Shown in pieces: positions 28,801-37,214 of a stretch of DNA of 64,000 nucleotides; within the stretch, counting starts at the first letter, position 1; every line of letters begins with the position of its first letter. Source of the stretch: Geobacillus vulcani PSS1 (GTDB taxonomy: Bacteria > Bacillota > Bacilli > Bacillales > Anoxybacillaceae); the NCBI RefSeq assembly GCF_000733845.1, contig NZ_JPOI01000001.1, positions 3,325,116 through 3,389,115 of the forward strand, given 5' to 3'. Under the pieces are notes generated by a model. The model was given only the letters and a program-made list of their open reading frames with translations. It made no database searches and was not told the origin of the DNA. The position numbers and the translations under genes were made by a program.

Positions 28801-29277
28801 CGGGTATCCGTGCGTCTCGGCAAAGCGGACAACGTCTTCAAGGCCACCGACCGGTCCATCGCTGCCTGGAATGACGGGAATGCCCGCCTTCATGGCCGCA
28901 TGGCGCGCTTTCACTTTATCACCAAACATATCCAAATGATCTTCGTTCGGGCCGATGAAAATAATCCCCTCTTCGCGGCATCGTTTGGCAAATTGAATGT
29001 TTTCCGACAAAAACCCATAACCCGGATGGATGGCATCGACATCATGAGTTTTGGCGATCTCGATGATGCCTTCGATGTCCAAGTAGGCTTCGATCGGCTT
29101 TTTCCCTTCGCCGACCAAATATGCCTCATCCGCTTTGTAGCGGTGGTACGAGCCGACATCTTCCTTTGAATAAATCGCCACCGTGCGGATATCAAGCTCC
29201 GTGCAGGCGCGGAACACGCGAATGGCGATCTCTCCGCGGTTGGCTACCAGCACTTTGCGAATTCGTCTTGTCCTCAT
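25834..29277 (-). CDS. pyc: Pyruvate carboxylase
   Basis: A 1147-residue biotin enzyme making oxaloacetate from pyruvate and bicarbonate. Domains in order are biotin carboxylase (about 1-460, with GGGGRGMR and IEVNPRIQVEHT), carboxyltransferase (about 535-800, with TTFRDAHQSLLATR and the metal-binding HLHTHDTSG), a linker (PYC_OADA) domain, and the C-terminal biotinyl domain with EAMKM (biotin Lys about residue 1112). The ATG follows AAGGAGGAGGG. It lies after ftsW with no terminator between, plus its own promoter. Confidence 0.98.
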   Translation of the reverse strand: MRTRRIRKVLVANRGEIAIRVFRACTELDIRTVAIYSKEDVGSYHRYKADEAYLVGEGKKPIEAYLDIEGIIEIAKTHDVDAIHPGYGFLSENIQFAKRCREEGIIFIGPNEDHLDMFGDKVKARHAAMKAGIPVIPGSDGPVGGLEDVVRFAETHGYPIIIKAALGGGGRGMRIVRSKSEVKEAFERAKSEAKAAFGSDDVYVEKLIEKPKHIEVQILGDHEGNIVHLYERDCSVQRRHQKVVEVAPSVSLSDELRERICEAAVQLMKSVGYVNAGTVEFLVSGDEFYFIEVNPRIQVEHTITEMITGIDIVQSQILIADGFSLHSPEVGIPKQEDIRINGYAIQSRVTTEDPLNNFMPDTGKIMAYRSGGGFGVRLDAGNGFQGAVITPYYDSLLVKVSTWALTFEQAARKMLRNLREFRIRGIKTNIPFLENVVQHPKFLSGEYDTSFIDTTPELFVFPRRKDRGTKMLTYIGTVTVNGFPGIGKKKKPVFDKPRVPKVSQTEPIPAGTKQILDERGPEGLVRWIQEQPRVLLTDTTFRDAHQSLLATRVRTIDLLRIAEPTARLLPNLFSLEMWGGATFDVAYRFLKEDPWDRLLKLRERIPNVLFQMLLRSANAVGYKNYPDNVIREFVDKSAQAGIDVFRIFDSLNWVKGMTVAIDAVRQSGKIAEAAICYTGDILDPNRPKYNLDYYKALAKELEQAGAHILGIKDMAGLLKPQAAYVLISALKETVDIPIHLHTHDTSGNGIYTYAKAIEAGVDIVDVAVSSMAGLTSQPSANTLYYALEGTERAPEVDIYGLEQLARYWEDVRKFYQEFESGMNAPHTEVYMHEMPGGQYSNLQQQAKAVGLGDRWDEVKEMYRRVNDLFGDIVKVTPSSKVVGDMALYMVQNNLTEQDIFERGETLNFPDSVVEFFEGYLGQPHGGFPKELQRIILKGREPITVRPGELLEPVDFEQIKRELYDKLGREVTDFDAIAYALYPKVFLEYAETVEKYGDISVLDTPTFLYGMRLGEEIEVEIERGKTLIVKLVSIGQPQADGTRVVYFELNGQPREVIIRDESIKAAVAERIKADRTNPNHIAATMPGTVVKVLVEKGEKVDKGDHLMVTEAMKMETTVQAPFAGIVKDIYVKSGDAIQAGDLLIELSK

Positions 29278-29302
29278 TCTGTCCCTCCTCCTTTATTTAA
29301 TA

Positions 29303-29331
29303 AAAGTATAAAAGTTTTGCCGATTTGTAAA
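29303..29331 (-). promoter_or_regulatory. Promoter of pyc
   Basis: Minus-strand TTTACA at 29331-29326, with TATACT after 15 bases or TACTTT after 17, in the 62-base ftsW-pyc gap. The spacing is ambiguous. Confidence 0.5.
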
Positions 29332-29339
29332 TACACTTT

Positions 29340-30551
29340 CTAAAAAGTCAGACCTCTTTTCTGTCCACTGACCACCGTTTTTTCAGCTTTTTTATACCGT
29401 TGTTCGTATTTTGCAAACATAGAAATGTTTACAAGCAGACCGAGCGAAGCCATCGTCAGGACAAGCGACGTTCCCCCGTAGCTGACGAGCGGCAACGGCA
29501 CCCCCGTAATCGGAATAAGGCCAACGACTCCCCCAACGTTAATGAACGTCTGAAAGCCGATCATGACGGAGATGCCGATCGCAAGCAGGCTCCCAAACGC
29601 ATCGTGGGAGCGGCGGGCAATCCAAAGCCCGCGCAGCACGATAAACGCCAATAATCCAAGCGTGAACGCTACACCAAATAAGCCGAGCTCTTCGGCGATG
29701 ACCGCCATAATAAAATCGGTGTGCGACTCTGGAAGGTAGCCGTATTTTTGAATGCCTTTGCCAAGCCCCACTCCTTTCAGCCCGCCAAGCCCAATCGCCA
29801 AATACGAATTGACGAGTTGGTAGCCATCGCCGTTTGCGTATTGAAAGGGATCCAAAAAGCTGTAAAGACGCGATATCCGCTCAGGAGAAAAAATTTTTTT
29901 GCCGGCAACCGGGAGCCAAAACGGTGACAGCACCGTCCCGATCAATGTAAAAAAAAGCAGCTGCTTCAGAAGCAACACGAGGCGCAAACCGGATGAAACA
30001 ATGATGCACATCGCGATGACAAACACAATCGCCGCTGTTCCGAAGTCAGGCTGTATGGCAATCAAGAAACAAATCGCCAATGTATAATAAATAGGGAACA
30101 AATTGCTTTTCACCGGCTCGGCCAGCCGCTTTCGCTTGTTGGCGAACGCTGCGGCCAAGTATAAAATCAGGCCGAGCTTCGCGAGCTCCGCCGGTTGGAT
30201 CGAGAGCGCCCCGACGCGAAACCAGCTTGTTGCATTGTTGGCCGTATGGCCGAGAAAGGCCACGGCGATAAGCATCAATGGAGAAGCAAAAAAGACGAGT
30301 TTCACCCATCGCTCCGCCCGCCACACTTTATACGGAATCGCCATCATAATGGCGAACGCGATGAATCCGGCAATCAACCACAGCTTTTGTCGTTCGTAAA
30401 AATAGTCGCTTGGCACTTCAAAGCGGATGACAGCGGTGACCATGCTCGAGCTGTACACCATAATCAACCCGAACAACGACAACATAATGACCGCAACAAT
30501 CAGCGGATAATCATAGCACTTCAATACCTTTTTCCATAATTGTCGTTCCAT
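29340..30551 (-). CDS. ftsW: Peptidoglycan polymerase FtsW
   Basis: A 403-residue SEDS-family protein with ten membrane helices. The conserved extracellular loop PESHTDFIMAVIAEELG and the end motif GVPLPLVSYGGTSL are present. With a class B PBP it polymerises septal peptidoglycan. GAAGAGG lies before the ATG. Its position between ylaN and pyc matches B. subtilis ylaO (ftsW), which supports FtsW over RodA. Confidence 0.95.
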   Translation of the reverse strand: MERQLWKKVLKCYDYPLIVAVIMLSLFGLIMVYSSSMVTAVIRFEVPSDYFYERQKLWLIAGFIAFAIMMAIPYKVWRAERWVKLVFFASPLMLIAVAFLGHTANNATSWFRVGALSIQPAELAKLGLILYLAAAFANKRKRLAEPVKSNLFPIYYTLAICFLIAIQPDFGTAAIVFVIAMCIIVSSGLRLVLLLKQLLFFTLIGTVLSPFWLPVAGKKIFSPERISRLYSFLDPFQYANGDGYQLVNSYLAIGLGGLKGVGLGKGIQKYGYLPESHTDFIMAVIAEELGLFGVAFTLGLLAFIVLRGLWIARRSHDAFGSLLAIGISVMIGFQTFINVGGVVGLIPITGVPLPLVSYGGTSLVLTMASLGLLVNISMFAKYEQRYKKAEKTVVSGQKRGLTF

Positions 30552-30624
30552 CGTTCCTCTTCCCTGTGAACATGTATGTACTTAAAACCATTCGCAGCGG
30601 CGCGCCGTTTTCCTGCCGAAAAAC

Positions 30625-30662
30625 AGAAAAACTCAAACGACGGGAAACCAATCGTTTGAGTT
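30625..30662 (-). terminator. Terminator after ylaN
   Basis: Stem AACTCAAACGA / TCGTTTGAGTT with an 11-base loop, followed by TTTTT on the minus strand. Confidence 0.75.
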
Positions 30663-30676
30663 GTTTTATATATCCT

Positions 30677-30964
30677 TTATCGCACGCGCTTTTTGGCCAC
30701 GGCCTCGTGCAACGCGGAAAGTTCGCGCTCAAGCCGATCAAGGAGCTCCTTTCCGTCTTTCGCCTCCACAAGCCCGAGGCGTACGGCAAAATCAATTTCC
30801 CGTGACAAACCGAACATTTGCGTATCAAGCACTTCTTCATACACTGGACATTGCGGCATCGTCAAATGGTCCATTTGCACGCGGATGAGTTGGATGATTT
30901 TCTCTGCATCCGCTTGTAAAAGCGCGTACGCCTTCTCCCGATAGCTCATCGATTCATCCGTCAC
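30677..30964 (-). CDS. ylaN: UPF0358 family protein YlaN (Fur-associated iron protein)
   Basis: A 95-residue helical protein, [22 protein letters not shown], ending [13 protein letters not shown]. YlaN is conserved in Firmicutes; work in B. subtilis and S. aureus links it to Fe(II) binding and to relief of Fur repression. It starts at GTG 30964, set by GGAGGG six bases upstream. A good promoter precedes it and a terminator follows. Confidence 0.9.
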   Translation of the reverse strand: MTDESMSYREKAYALLQADAEKIIQLIRVQMDHLTMPQCPVYEEVLDTQMFGLSREIDFAVRLGLVEAKDGKELLDRLERELSALHEAVAKKRVR

Positions 30965-31000
30965 ATCGATCCCTCCGTTCTCTCCCCTATCCTTCTTTAC

Positions 31001-31029
31001 ATCTTAACGTGAAACAAGCCATTTTGCAA
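31001..31029 (-). promoter_or_regulatory. Promoter of ylaN
   Basis: TTGCAA at 31029-31024, 17-base spacer, TAAGAT at 31006-31001 on the minus strand, about 37 bases before the GTG. Confidence 0.6.
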
Positions 31030-31062
31030 GTTGAAACCGTTGACAGCAACCCGGCCTGAAAC

Positions 31063-31091
31063 ATGACAAGCCCTTTATTTATTATTATACT
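31063..31091 (+). promoter_or_regulatory. Promoter of ylaL
   Basis: ATGACA at 31063, a 17-base spacer and TATACT at 31086-31091, about 36 bases before the ylaL ATG. It is divergent from the ylaN promoter. Confidence 0.55.
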
Positions 31092-31126
31092 AAAAACGGT
31101 GGGAACATGCAGAGGAGAGGTGTTTC

Positions 31127-31633
31127 ATGAACGATATTATTGTGCTGACAGGAAAGGTGAAGTTTACGATCACGCTTGATCCCGGCGTCTGGATTTTCGA
31201 CGACCGGAAAGTGGACATGGAGGCGTATTTCTCGGGAACGACTCCACAGCTGGCGGAAGCGGAGCAGGAGGACGAGGAAATCAAAAAGCTGTCGGCATTT
31301 TGGGATCGGGAAATTCAAGAGGGCGCTGTTTTTCCGCCGACGTTGAAAACGGAGCGGCGCTTTTTGAAGGAAAAAATCATCACTGGCTCATTCGGCATGC
31401 CGTTTGCCCCGTTTTTGCGAAATGCTGAGCCGCTTGAAGACGCGTCTGAACTTGTTATTGAAACGGAACACGGAGAAACAGTGATCCCTCTGGAAAAAGC
31501 ATACGACCTAATTTTCGCTTTTTCCAAAAACGGAAAACCGTTGCGCGACGACGGTCCGGTGCACATTTATTTTGGCGACAGCTCCAACCGTGAAACGCCA
31601 ATCACCCATGTGCGCCGGCTTGTCGTCCGATGA
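31127..31633 (+). CDS. ylaL: YlaL family protein
   Basis: A 168-residue soluble protein, MNDIIVLTGKVKFTITLDPGVWIFDDRKVD, strongly matching the memory of B. subtilis YlaL over its whole length (EGAVFPPTLKTE, EKAYDLIFAFSKNGKPLRDDGPVH). The biochemical role is unknown. A clear ribosome site (AGAGGAGAGG) precedes the ATG. It is divergent from ylaN and convergent with ylaK. Confidence 0.8.
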   Translation: MNDIIVLTGKVKFTITLDPGVWIFDDRKVDMEAYFSGTTPQLAEAEQEDEEIKKLSAFWDREIQEGAVFPPTLKTERRFLKEKIITGSFGMPFAPFLRNAEPLEDASELVIETEHGETVIPLEKAYDLIFAFSKNGKPLRDDGPVHIYFGDSSNRETPITHVRRLVVR

Positions 31634-31768
31634 CCAGGTGCCTCTCGACAAAGGAGCGCCCCGGTGTTTCGACCGGCCGCCCAACACGTTTGGACTAACG
31701 GCGTTGGGCGGCTGGACATTTTCAACAGGTGTTGCACGGCTCATTCGTCTTTTGGTTCAAACATCCGG
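31634..31768. other. Structured spacer between ylaL and ylaK
   Basis: A 135-base gap with a strong inverted repeat GCCGCCCAAC...GTTGGGCGGC (about 31677-31713) and a smaller CCGG...CCGG hairpin just before it. There is no T run, so it is not a standard terminator. It may be a dispersed repeat or an RNA element. Confidence 0.45.
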
Positions 31769-33100
31769 CTACAACAAATCCGCGGCAAGCTGGGCGAGCG
31801 CCGAACGCTCTCCTTTGACAAGCCGGATATGACCGGCGATTTTTTGGTCTTTAAACTTTTCGACGACGTACGTCAACCCGTTATTATATTCATCCAAATA
31901 TGGATGGTCGATCTGTTCCGGGTCACCCATTAAAATGATTTTGCTTTTCTCCCCGACGCGCGTCAAAATCGTCTTCACTTCATGCTTTGTTAAATTTTGC
32001 GCCTCATCAATGATGATAAACTGCTCCGGCAGGCTCCGGCCGCGGATGTACGTGAGCGCCTCGACTTCAATCGAACTCATACCGGCTAAAATCGCATCGA
32101 GCTCCCCCGGTTTTTTTGTGTTGAACAAGTATTCCAAATTATCAAAAATCGGCTGCATCCACGGGCGCAGCTTTTCTTCCTTTTCCCCTGGAAGAAAGCC
32201 GAGATCTTTCCCCATCGGCACAATGGGCCGGGCGACGAGCAATTTTTTGTATGTGCGGAAATCTTCCGTTTGCATCAACCCGGCGGCAAGGGCAAGCAAC
32301 GTCTTGCCCGTCCCGGCTTTGCCGATTAGCGTCACAAGCGGAATGTCGTCGCGCATGAGAAGCTCAAACGCCATCGTCTGCTGCACGTTGCGCGGACGAA
32401 TGCCCCATATATGTTCGTGATGAAAGGTGAGCTTTTTGACTTTTTTTCCATTTTGGTCGACGATGCCGATCGCCGACGCCGAGCTGCCAAACGCGTCTTT
32501 CATAATGATGAACTGGTTCGGATAAAACGGGTGATCGGCGATGTCAGCAAGCACAAGCTCCCCTTTGTCGTAAAACCGCTGCAGGTGGTCCTTTCCTATG
32601 TACAGCTCCAAAAATCCGCTGTAAATATGGTCGACGTCGACGACGCGGTCGCTTAAAAAGTCTTCTGCCTGCAGCCCGATGGCATCCGCTTTGACGCGCA
32701 CGAGCGCATCTTTGCTCACCAAAATGACGGAGCGTCCATCTTCCTTCGCCTGCTCTTCAAGCGATAAATTTTTCGCCACCGCCAAAATGCGGTTGTCATT
32801 TGTTTTTTCGACAAAAATTTCTTGAAGTTGATGAAACGAACGATGGTTCAATTCGATACGCAGCGCCCCTCCGTTTTCCAGCGGAATTTTTTCATGCAGC
32901 TTCCCGTTTTCGCGCAGACGGTCGATGAGCTTTGACACTTGGCGAGCATTTCTCCCAATTTCATCCATATAACGTTTTTTCGAATCCACTTCCTCAAGCA
33001 CGACCGCCGGAATGACGACCTCATTATCCTCAAACGCGAAAATCGAATACGGGTCTTGCAAGAGTACATTCGTATCGAGCACGTAAATTTTTTTTCCCAA
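31769..33100 (-). CDS. ylaK: PhoH family PIN-domain ATPase YlaK
   Basis: A 443-residue protein with an N-terminal PIN nuclease-like domain (KKIYVLDTNVLLQDP, ENNEV-type acidic residues, ILVSKD) and a C-terminal PhoH helicase-like ATPase with Walker A LIGKAGTGKTLLALA and Walker B FIIIDEAQNL. PIN-PhoH proteins act as RNA helicase/nucleases in other bacteria. The open frame extends 93 codons upstream but the family starts here: TTG at 33100 with GGGGGAAG upstream, giving almost exactly the B. subtilis length. Confidence 0.88.
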   Translation of the reverse strand: MGKKIYVLDTNVLLQDPYSIFAFEDNEVVIPAVVLEEVDSKKRYMDEIGRNARQVSKLIDRLRENGKLHEKIPLENGGALRIELNHRSFHQLQEIFVEKTNDNRILAVAKNLSLEEQAKEDGRSVILVSKDALVRVKADAIGLQAEDFLSDRVVDVDHIYSGFLELYIGKDHLQRFYDKGELVLADIADHPFYPNQFIIMKDAFGSSASAIGIVDQNGKKVKKLTFHHEHIWGIRPRNVQQTMAFELLMRDDIPLVTLIGKAGTGKTLLALAAGLMQTEDFRTYKKLLVARPIVPMGKDLGFLPGEKEEKLRPWMQPIFDNLEYLFNTKKPGELDAILAGMSSIEVEALTYIRGRSLPEQFIIIDEAQNLTKHEVKTILTRVGEKSKIILMGDPEQIDHPYLDEYNNGLTYVVEKFKDQKIAGHIRLVKGERSALAQLAADLL

Positions 33101-33233
33101 ATTCCGCTTCCCCCCATGTGAGTTTTTCACGTTTTTCCGTTGGATGGGAATGGCTGTAATACAACATATGAAAACATGTATAAAGATAGAAGGACATTTG
33201 CAAACTAAAGAAAAAAAGTCGAGGTGGCCCATC

Positions 33234-33836
33234 ATGAAGAGAAACTGCTGGCTCGCTGCTTTTTTCCTTCCTTTTTTGCTTTTGAGCGGCTGTACGTTAG
33301 GAAACGATCGTGAAGCAAATGAGACGAATCGTTCGCTCGTACGCGTCAAAAATACGGTCGATGAACATATCGAGAACAAATCCGGACAAGAAATCGCCCG
33401 CCGGCTGGCGGAAATCGCCGACCGTGTTCCAAACGTTCACAATGCCACCGCGCTCGTCGTCGGCAAATATGCCATCGTCGGCATTGACGTCGGCGCCAAT
33501 CTGGACGCTTCGCGCGTCGGCACCATCAAATATTCCGTTGCTGAAGCATTGCAAAAAGATCCGTACGGCGCGAACGCCATTATTGTTGCCGACCCGGATC
33601 TTTACACCCGCGTGCGCAACATCGGCCGGCAAATTGATGAGGGGCGGCCGGTGCAAGCGTTCATGAACGAAATCGCCGACATCGTCGGACGAGTGATGCC
33701 GGAAGTGCCGAGCGATTTGTTTGAAACGACGCCGAAGCCGACCGAAGAAAACGACGGGCAGCTGAACGAACGGGAGGAGCGGCAGCTGAACGAACAGCAA
33801 AACAAGCAATCGAACGAACATTTAAAAGGCCGGTGA
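33234..33836 (+). CDS. ylaJ: YhcN/YlaJ family sporulation lipoprotein
   Basis: A 200-residue lipoprotein with a signal ending in the lipobox LLSGC (Cys20), then the YhcN/YlaJ domain (NKSGQEIARRLAEIADRVPNVHNATALVVGKYAIVGIDV type sequence) and a Q/N/E-rich tail of repeated LNE(R/Q) units. The family is found in spore membranes and is linked to germination. GAGGTGG before the ATG sets the start. Confidence 0.87.
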   Translation: MKRNCWLAAFFLPFLLLSGCTLGNDREANETNRSLVRVKNTVDEHIENKSGQEIARRLAEIADRVPNVHNATALVVGKYAIVGIDVGANLDASRVGTIKYSVAEALQKDPYGANAIIVADPDLYTRVRNIGRQIDEGRPVQAFMNEIADIVGRVMPEVPSDLFETTPKPTEENDGQLNEREERQLNEQQNKQSNEHLKGR

Positions 33837-34030
33837 AAAACGAGCATTTTTGCCAAATCGATGGAGTTCGTCGAGAAAGAAGAGCCGATTTTACAAGGCT
33901 TTTCAACTTGAAGTTGCTTTTTCATGAAATCGCCGACCCTTTAAGGTGTCATGAAACGAAAAATGCGACCCATTCCCGGGGCGGACAACGGAAGTGAAAG
34001 GCATTTGAATCAACAAATGCTGGCAGGAAA

Positions 34031-34041
34031 TATGGTATAAT
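34031..34041 (+). promoter_or_regulatory. Extended -10 promoter of ylaI
   Basis: TATGGTATAAT, a TGn-extended consensus -10 box, lies 52 bases before the ylaI start. No clear -35 box is seen. The rest of the 257-base ylaJ-ylaI gap holds no gene. Confidence 0.55.
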
Positions 34042-34093
34042 GGGAACGGGAGAACACCCCACCATTTCGCGTTTGGATGTATTGAGGTGAACA

Positions 34094-34294
34094 ATGAGAG
34101 TCAAATGCGTGCTTTGCGACCAAATCGATACGATCGACGATGAATCGCCGCTCGCCAAGCGGCTGCGCAACCGCCCGATCCACACGTATATGTGCCGCGA
34201 ATGCCATGACCGCATCACCGAAAAAACGAAACAGCGGCTGGCAACAGGAAAGTTCCGCTTCTATCGCGGCCGCCGCGCAGACGATGATTGGTGA
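34094..34294 (+). CDS. ylaI: DUF2197 zinc-ribbon protein YlaI
   Basis: A 66-residue basic protein with two Cys pairs, CVLC at residues 5-8 and CREC at about 34-37, a zinc ribbon. It matches YlaI (DUF2197). Its function is unknown. GAGGTGAAC lies before the ATG; a terminator follows. Confidence 0.85.
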   Translation: MRVKCVLCDQIDTIDDESPLAKRLRNRPIHTYMCRECHDRITEKTKQRLATGKFRFYRGRRADDDW

Positions 34295-34305
34295 TCCCGC
34301 AAAAA

Positions 34306-34346
34306 AAAACGGTGCGGAAGAGCGATCGCTTTTCCGCGCCGTTTTG
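34306..34346. terminator. Bidirectional terminator after ylaI
   Basis: Long stem AAACGG.GCGGAA / TTCCGC.CCGTTT with flanking A and T runs; it serves ylaI and the convergent 93-residue gene. Confidence 0.8.
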
Positions 34347-34353
34347 ATTGTCA

Positions 34354-34635
34354 TCATCCATACTTTTCCGGTTCGGCTTCAATCTGCCGCCACATCGCCT
34401 CAGCGAGCTCAAGCGGGAAACACGCCGCCTTTGTTTCCCCGCCGTGCACATATTCGACGATGTATTGCCCATTCGTTTCATCTTTGACGGCGTCTACAGC
34501 CGTCACACCAAAGTCGTTTTCCAAGATGCCGCGGAAAAACGCAGCCGTATCGCACGCGGCCGCATCGTGCGGACGGGCTTTGGCGACGATGTGGATCGTC
34601 AGCCAGTTATAAAGAGCATCTTGCACGGATTTCAT
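34354..34635 (-). CDS. Conserved hypothetical protein, 93 residues
   Basis: A small soluble protein, [24 protein letters not shown], mixed alpha/beta, with [27 protein letters not shown] near the end. I do not recognise a named family. Its ATG overlaps the end of ylaH as ATGA, and AGAGGGAG lies upstream, so it is real and translationally coupled to ylaH. Confidence 0.72.
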   Translation of the reverse strand: MKSVQDALYNWLTIHIVAKARPHDAAACDTAAFFRGILENDFGVTAVDAVKDETNGQYIVEYVHGGETKAACFPLELAEAMWRQIEAEPEKYG

Positions 34636-34940
34636 GACTTTTCTCCCTCTTTCGCCTGCTTCAAGCGCACTTTATAAATGATTAATACGAGGGCGGCGAC
34701 GGCCAATCCTTCTGCCACCGGCAAAAAGACGGCAAAAAAGGTCAAAATCGTGCAACCGAGCGCCAGCAATACGTAAATGATGACGTTTTTCAACAATGGC
34801 AGGCGGCGGGCAAAACCGAGCCGATACACAAGCGCGGCAAGCAACAGCACCGTCACATACAATAGCCACATACCGCGCTCAGGATCATCGTGCACCTTAT
34901 AAAGCGAGGCGAAAAACGTGAGCCGTTCGAGCACATTCAC
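34632..34940 (-). CDS. ylaH: YlaH-like membrane protein
   Basis: A 102-residue protein with three membrane helices (about residues 24-42, 50-70 and 73-90), matching the YlaH-like family in size and place before typA. Its function is unknown. It starts at GTG with GGGGAGGGG upstream. Confidence 0.78.
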   Translation of the reverse strand: MNVLERLTFFASLYKVHDDPERGMWLLYVTVLLLAALVYRLGFARRLPLLKNVIIYVLLALGCTILTFFAVFLPVAEGLAVAALVLIIYKVRLKQAKEGEKS

Positions 34941-35030
34941 ACCATTCCCCTCCCCTTCATCCGAATAGCGCCCTTCTCCAAGGCGTGTTCGATTGTTCGC
35001 AACCCCCAGACGCGCGCATGGCGCTTCCGG

Positions 35031-36875
35031 CTATTTCGCTTGCTCGACCGCTTTCTTTTTCTTCTCCGCCTTTTCACGCTCGCTTTTATTCAAGATTTTT
35101 TTGCGCAACCGGATCGAGGTTGGTGTCACTTCACAATATTCGTCGTCATTCAAATACTCGAGCGCTTCTTCAAGCGTCAACAGACGCGGCTTTTTCATCG
35201 TCACCGTCTGCTCTTTCGTCGACGAACGCATATTGGTCACATGTTTTTCGCGGCAAATGTTGACGACCAGGTCATTTTCGCGGTTATGCTCGCCGACGAT
35301 CATCCCTTCGTACACTTCAGTGCCCGGCTCAACAAAAATCGTGCCGCGGTCCTCAAGCTGCATGATGCTGTAAGCCGTCGCCTTTCCAGTTTCCATCGAG
35401 ACGAGCACCCCTTGGCGGCGGCCGCCGATGGCGCCAGGCTGCACGGGGGCATAATGATCAAACGAATGGCTTAAAATTCCATATCCGCGCGTCAACGACA
35501 TAAATTCGCTCCGATAACCGATCAAGCCGCGCGACGGCACAAGGAAGACGAGACGAACCTGCCCGTTGTCGCCGTGCACCATATCGACGAGCTCGCCCTT
35601 GCGGCTGCCAAGCGACTCCATGATCGCTCCCGTATATTCCTCCGGAATGTCAATAACGACCCGCTCGATCGGCTCGCACGTGACACCGTCAATCTCTTTT
35701 AGAATGACTTCCGGCTTCGACACTTGCAGTTCGTATCCTTCGCGGCGCATGCTTTCAATCAAAATCGCCAAATGAAGCTCTCCGCGGCCCGAGACAACCC
35801 ACGCATCCGGCGACTCGGTCGGCTCCACGCGCAGGCTGACATCCGTCTCTAGCTGGGTGCGAAGCCGCTCCTCCAACTTTCTCGCCGTCACGTATTTGCC
35901 TTCGCGCCCCGCAAACGGGCTGTTATTGACGAGAAACGTCATTTTCAACGTCGGCTCATCGATGTGAAGCGGCGGCAACGGCTCTTGGTGGTCGGGCGGG
36001 CAAACCGTTTCACCAACATTGATGTCCTCCATCCCGGCGACCGCGACGATGTCGCCAGCGTATGCTTCCTCAATCTCAATCCGCTTCAACCCAATAAAAC
36101 CAAACAGCTTCGTGACACGAAACATCTTGACTGCACCGTCGCGCTTGATCAGTGCCACTTGCTGGCCGGTTTTCATCGTACCGCGGAAAATGCGGCCGAC
36201 GCCAATGCGCCCCACGTATTCATTATAGTCGAGCAGCGCCACTTGAAACTGCAACGGTTCATTGCGGTTGTCCGTCGGCGCAGGAATATAGCGGATGATC
36301 GTTTCAAACAAGATGGTCATATCGCCGTCCTGACGGTCTGGGTCAAGGCTTGCCGTCCCACGCAACGCCGATGTGTATACAACCGGAAACTCCAACTGCT
36401 CCTCGGAAGCGCCCAGTTCGATAAACAGGTCGATCACCTCATCGACAACTTCGGCCGGGCGAGCGAATTCGCGGTCGATTTTGTTGACGACGACAATCGG
36501 CACAAGCTGCTGCTCAAGCGCCTTTTTCAGCACGAACCGCGTTTGCGGCATGCAGCCTTCATACGCATCGACGACAAGCAAGACGCCGTCGACAAGGCGC
36601 ATGATTCGCTCGACTTCCCCCCCGAAATCAGCGTGTCCCGGCGTATCCAAAATGTTGATGCGCGTTCCTTTATACAGGACAGCGGTGTTTTTTGCCAAAA
36701 TCGTAATGCCGCGCTCCCGCTCCAAATCATTGCGGTCAAGCGCCCGCTCCTCGACTTGTTCGTTTTCACGAAACGTCCCCGACTGCCGAAGCAGTTGGTC
36801 AACGAGCGTCGTTTTCCCATGGTCGACGTGGGCGATGATGGCGATGTTGCGAAGATCGTTTCGTCTGTGCGTCAA
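35031..36875 (-). CDS. typA: Ribosome-associated GTPase TypA/BipA
   Basis: A 614-residue translational GTPase. G motifs are visible: AHVDHGKTT (residues 15-23), DTPGHADFGGEVERIM and NKID. EF-G-like domains and the TypA-specific C-terminal domain follow. BipA helps 50S subunit assembly, notably under cold or stress. It starts at TTG 36875, set by AGGAGTG seven bases upstream. An extended -10 box (TGATATAAT) lies about 40 bases before the start. Confidence 0.95.
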   Translation of the reverse strand: MTHRRNDLRNIAIIAHVDHGKTTLVDQLLRQSGTFRENEQVEERALDRNDLERERGITILAKNTAVLYKGTRINILDTPGHADFGGEVERIMRLVDGVLLVVDAYEGCMPQTRFVLKKALEQQLVPIVVVNKIDREFARPAEVVDEVIDLFIELGASEEQLEFPVVYTSALRGTASLDPDRQDGDMTILFETIIRYIPAPTDNRNEPLQFQVALLDYNEYVGRIGVGRIFRGTMKTGQQVALIKRDGAVKMFRVTKLFGFIGLKRIEIEEAYAGDIVAVAGMEDINVGETVCPPDHQEPLPPLHIDEPTLKMTFLVNNSPFAGREGKYVTARKLEERLRTQLETDVSLRVEPTESPDAWVVSGRGELHLAILIESMRREGYELQVSKPEVILKEIDGVTCEPIERVVIDIPEEYTGAIMESLGSRKGELVDMVHGDNGQVRLVFLVPSRGLIGYRSEFMSLTRGYGILSHSFDHYAPVQPGAIGGRRQGVLVSMETGKATAYSIMQLEDRGTIFVEPGTEVYEGMIVGEHNRENDLVVNICREKHVTNMRSSTKEQTVTMKKPRLLTLEEALEYLNDDEYCEVTPTSIRLRKKILNKSEREKAEKKKKAVEQAK

Positions 36876-36992
36876 TGTCGGTCACTCCTGTTCGGCAAAC
36901 TGCTTGTCTATTATATCACAACCGATAGAAAATCGGCATGTTTTCCGGTACACTAGAACAAGACGCCACTCTGCATGAAAGGAGTCAACGAA

Positions 36993-37163
36993 ATGAAACG
37001 AATCGAACCTGTGCCGCTGTTGCTCGCCATTCTTGCCGTCGCCGCCATCATGGGGATCGGCGTCTTCATCGCCGAGCAAAGTTTGCTCGGCATCGCTGCT
37101 TCCACGCTCATCTTCATCGCCGCCATGGGCGCCGGGTTCGCTCATAAAAAACGGACGCGCTGA
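36993..37163 (+). CDS. ylaF: DUF5325 membrane protein YlaF
   Basis: A 56-residue protein with two membrane helices (residues 8-26 and 29-48) and a basic end, HKKRTR. It matches YlaF in size and position next to typA. Its function is unknown. The ATG follows AAAGGAG. Confidence 0.8.
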   Translation: MKRIEPVPLLLAILAVAAIMGIGVFIAEQSLLGIAASTLIFIAAMGAGFAHKKRTR

Positions 37164-37198
37164 AAAGCGGGACAAGCTGGATGCTTGTCCCGCTTTTC
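37163..37198. terminator. Bidirectional terminator between ylaF and yktC
   Basis: Stem AAAGCGGGACAAGC / GCTTGTCCCGCTTT with a 5-base loop. Confidence 0.88.
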
Positions 37199-37214
37199 GC
37201 GATTTCACGCCTCA

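Noticed and set aside
31769..33379. 536-residue version of YlaK with a 93-residue N-terminal extension
   Set aside because: The extension overlaps the ylaJ promoter and coding region on the other strand; the TTG at 33100 gives the family length.
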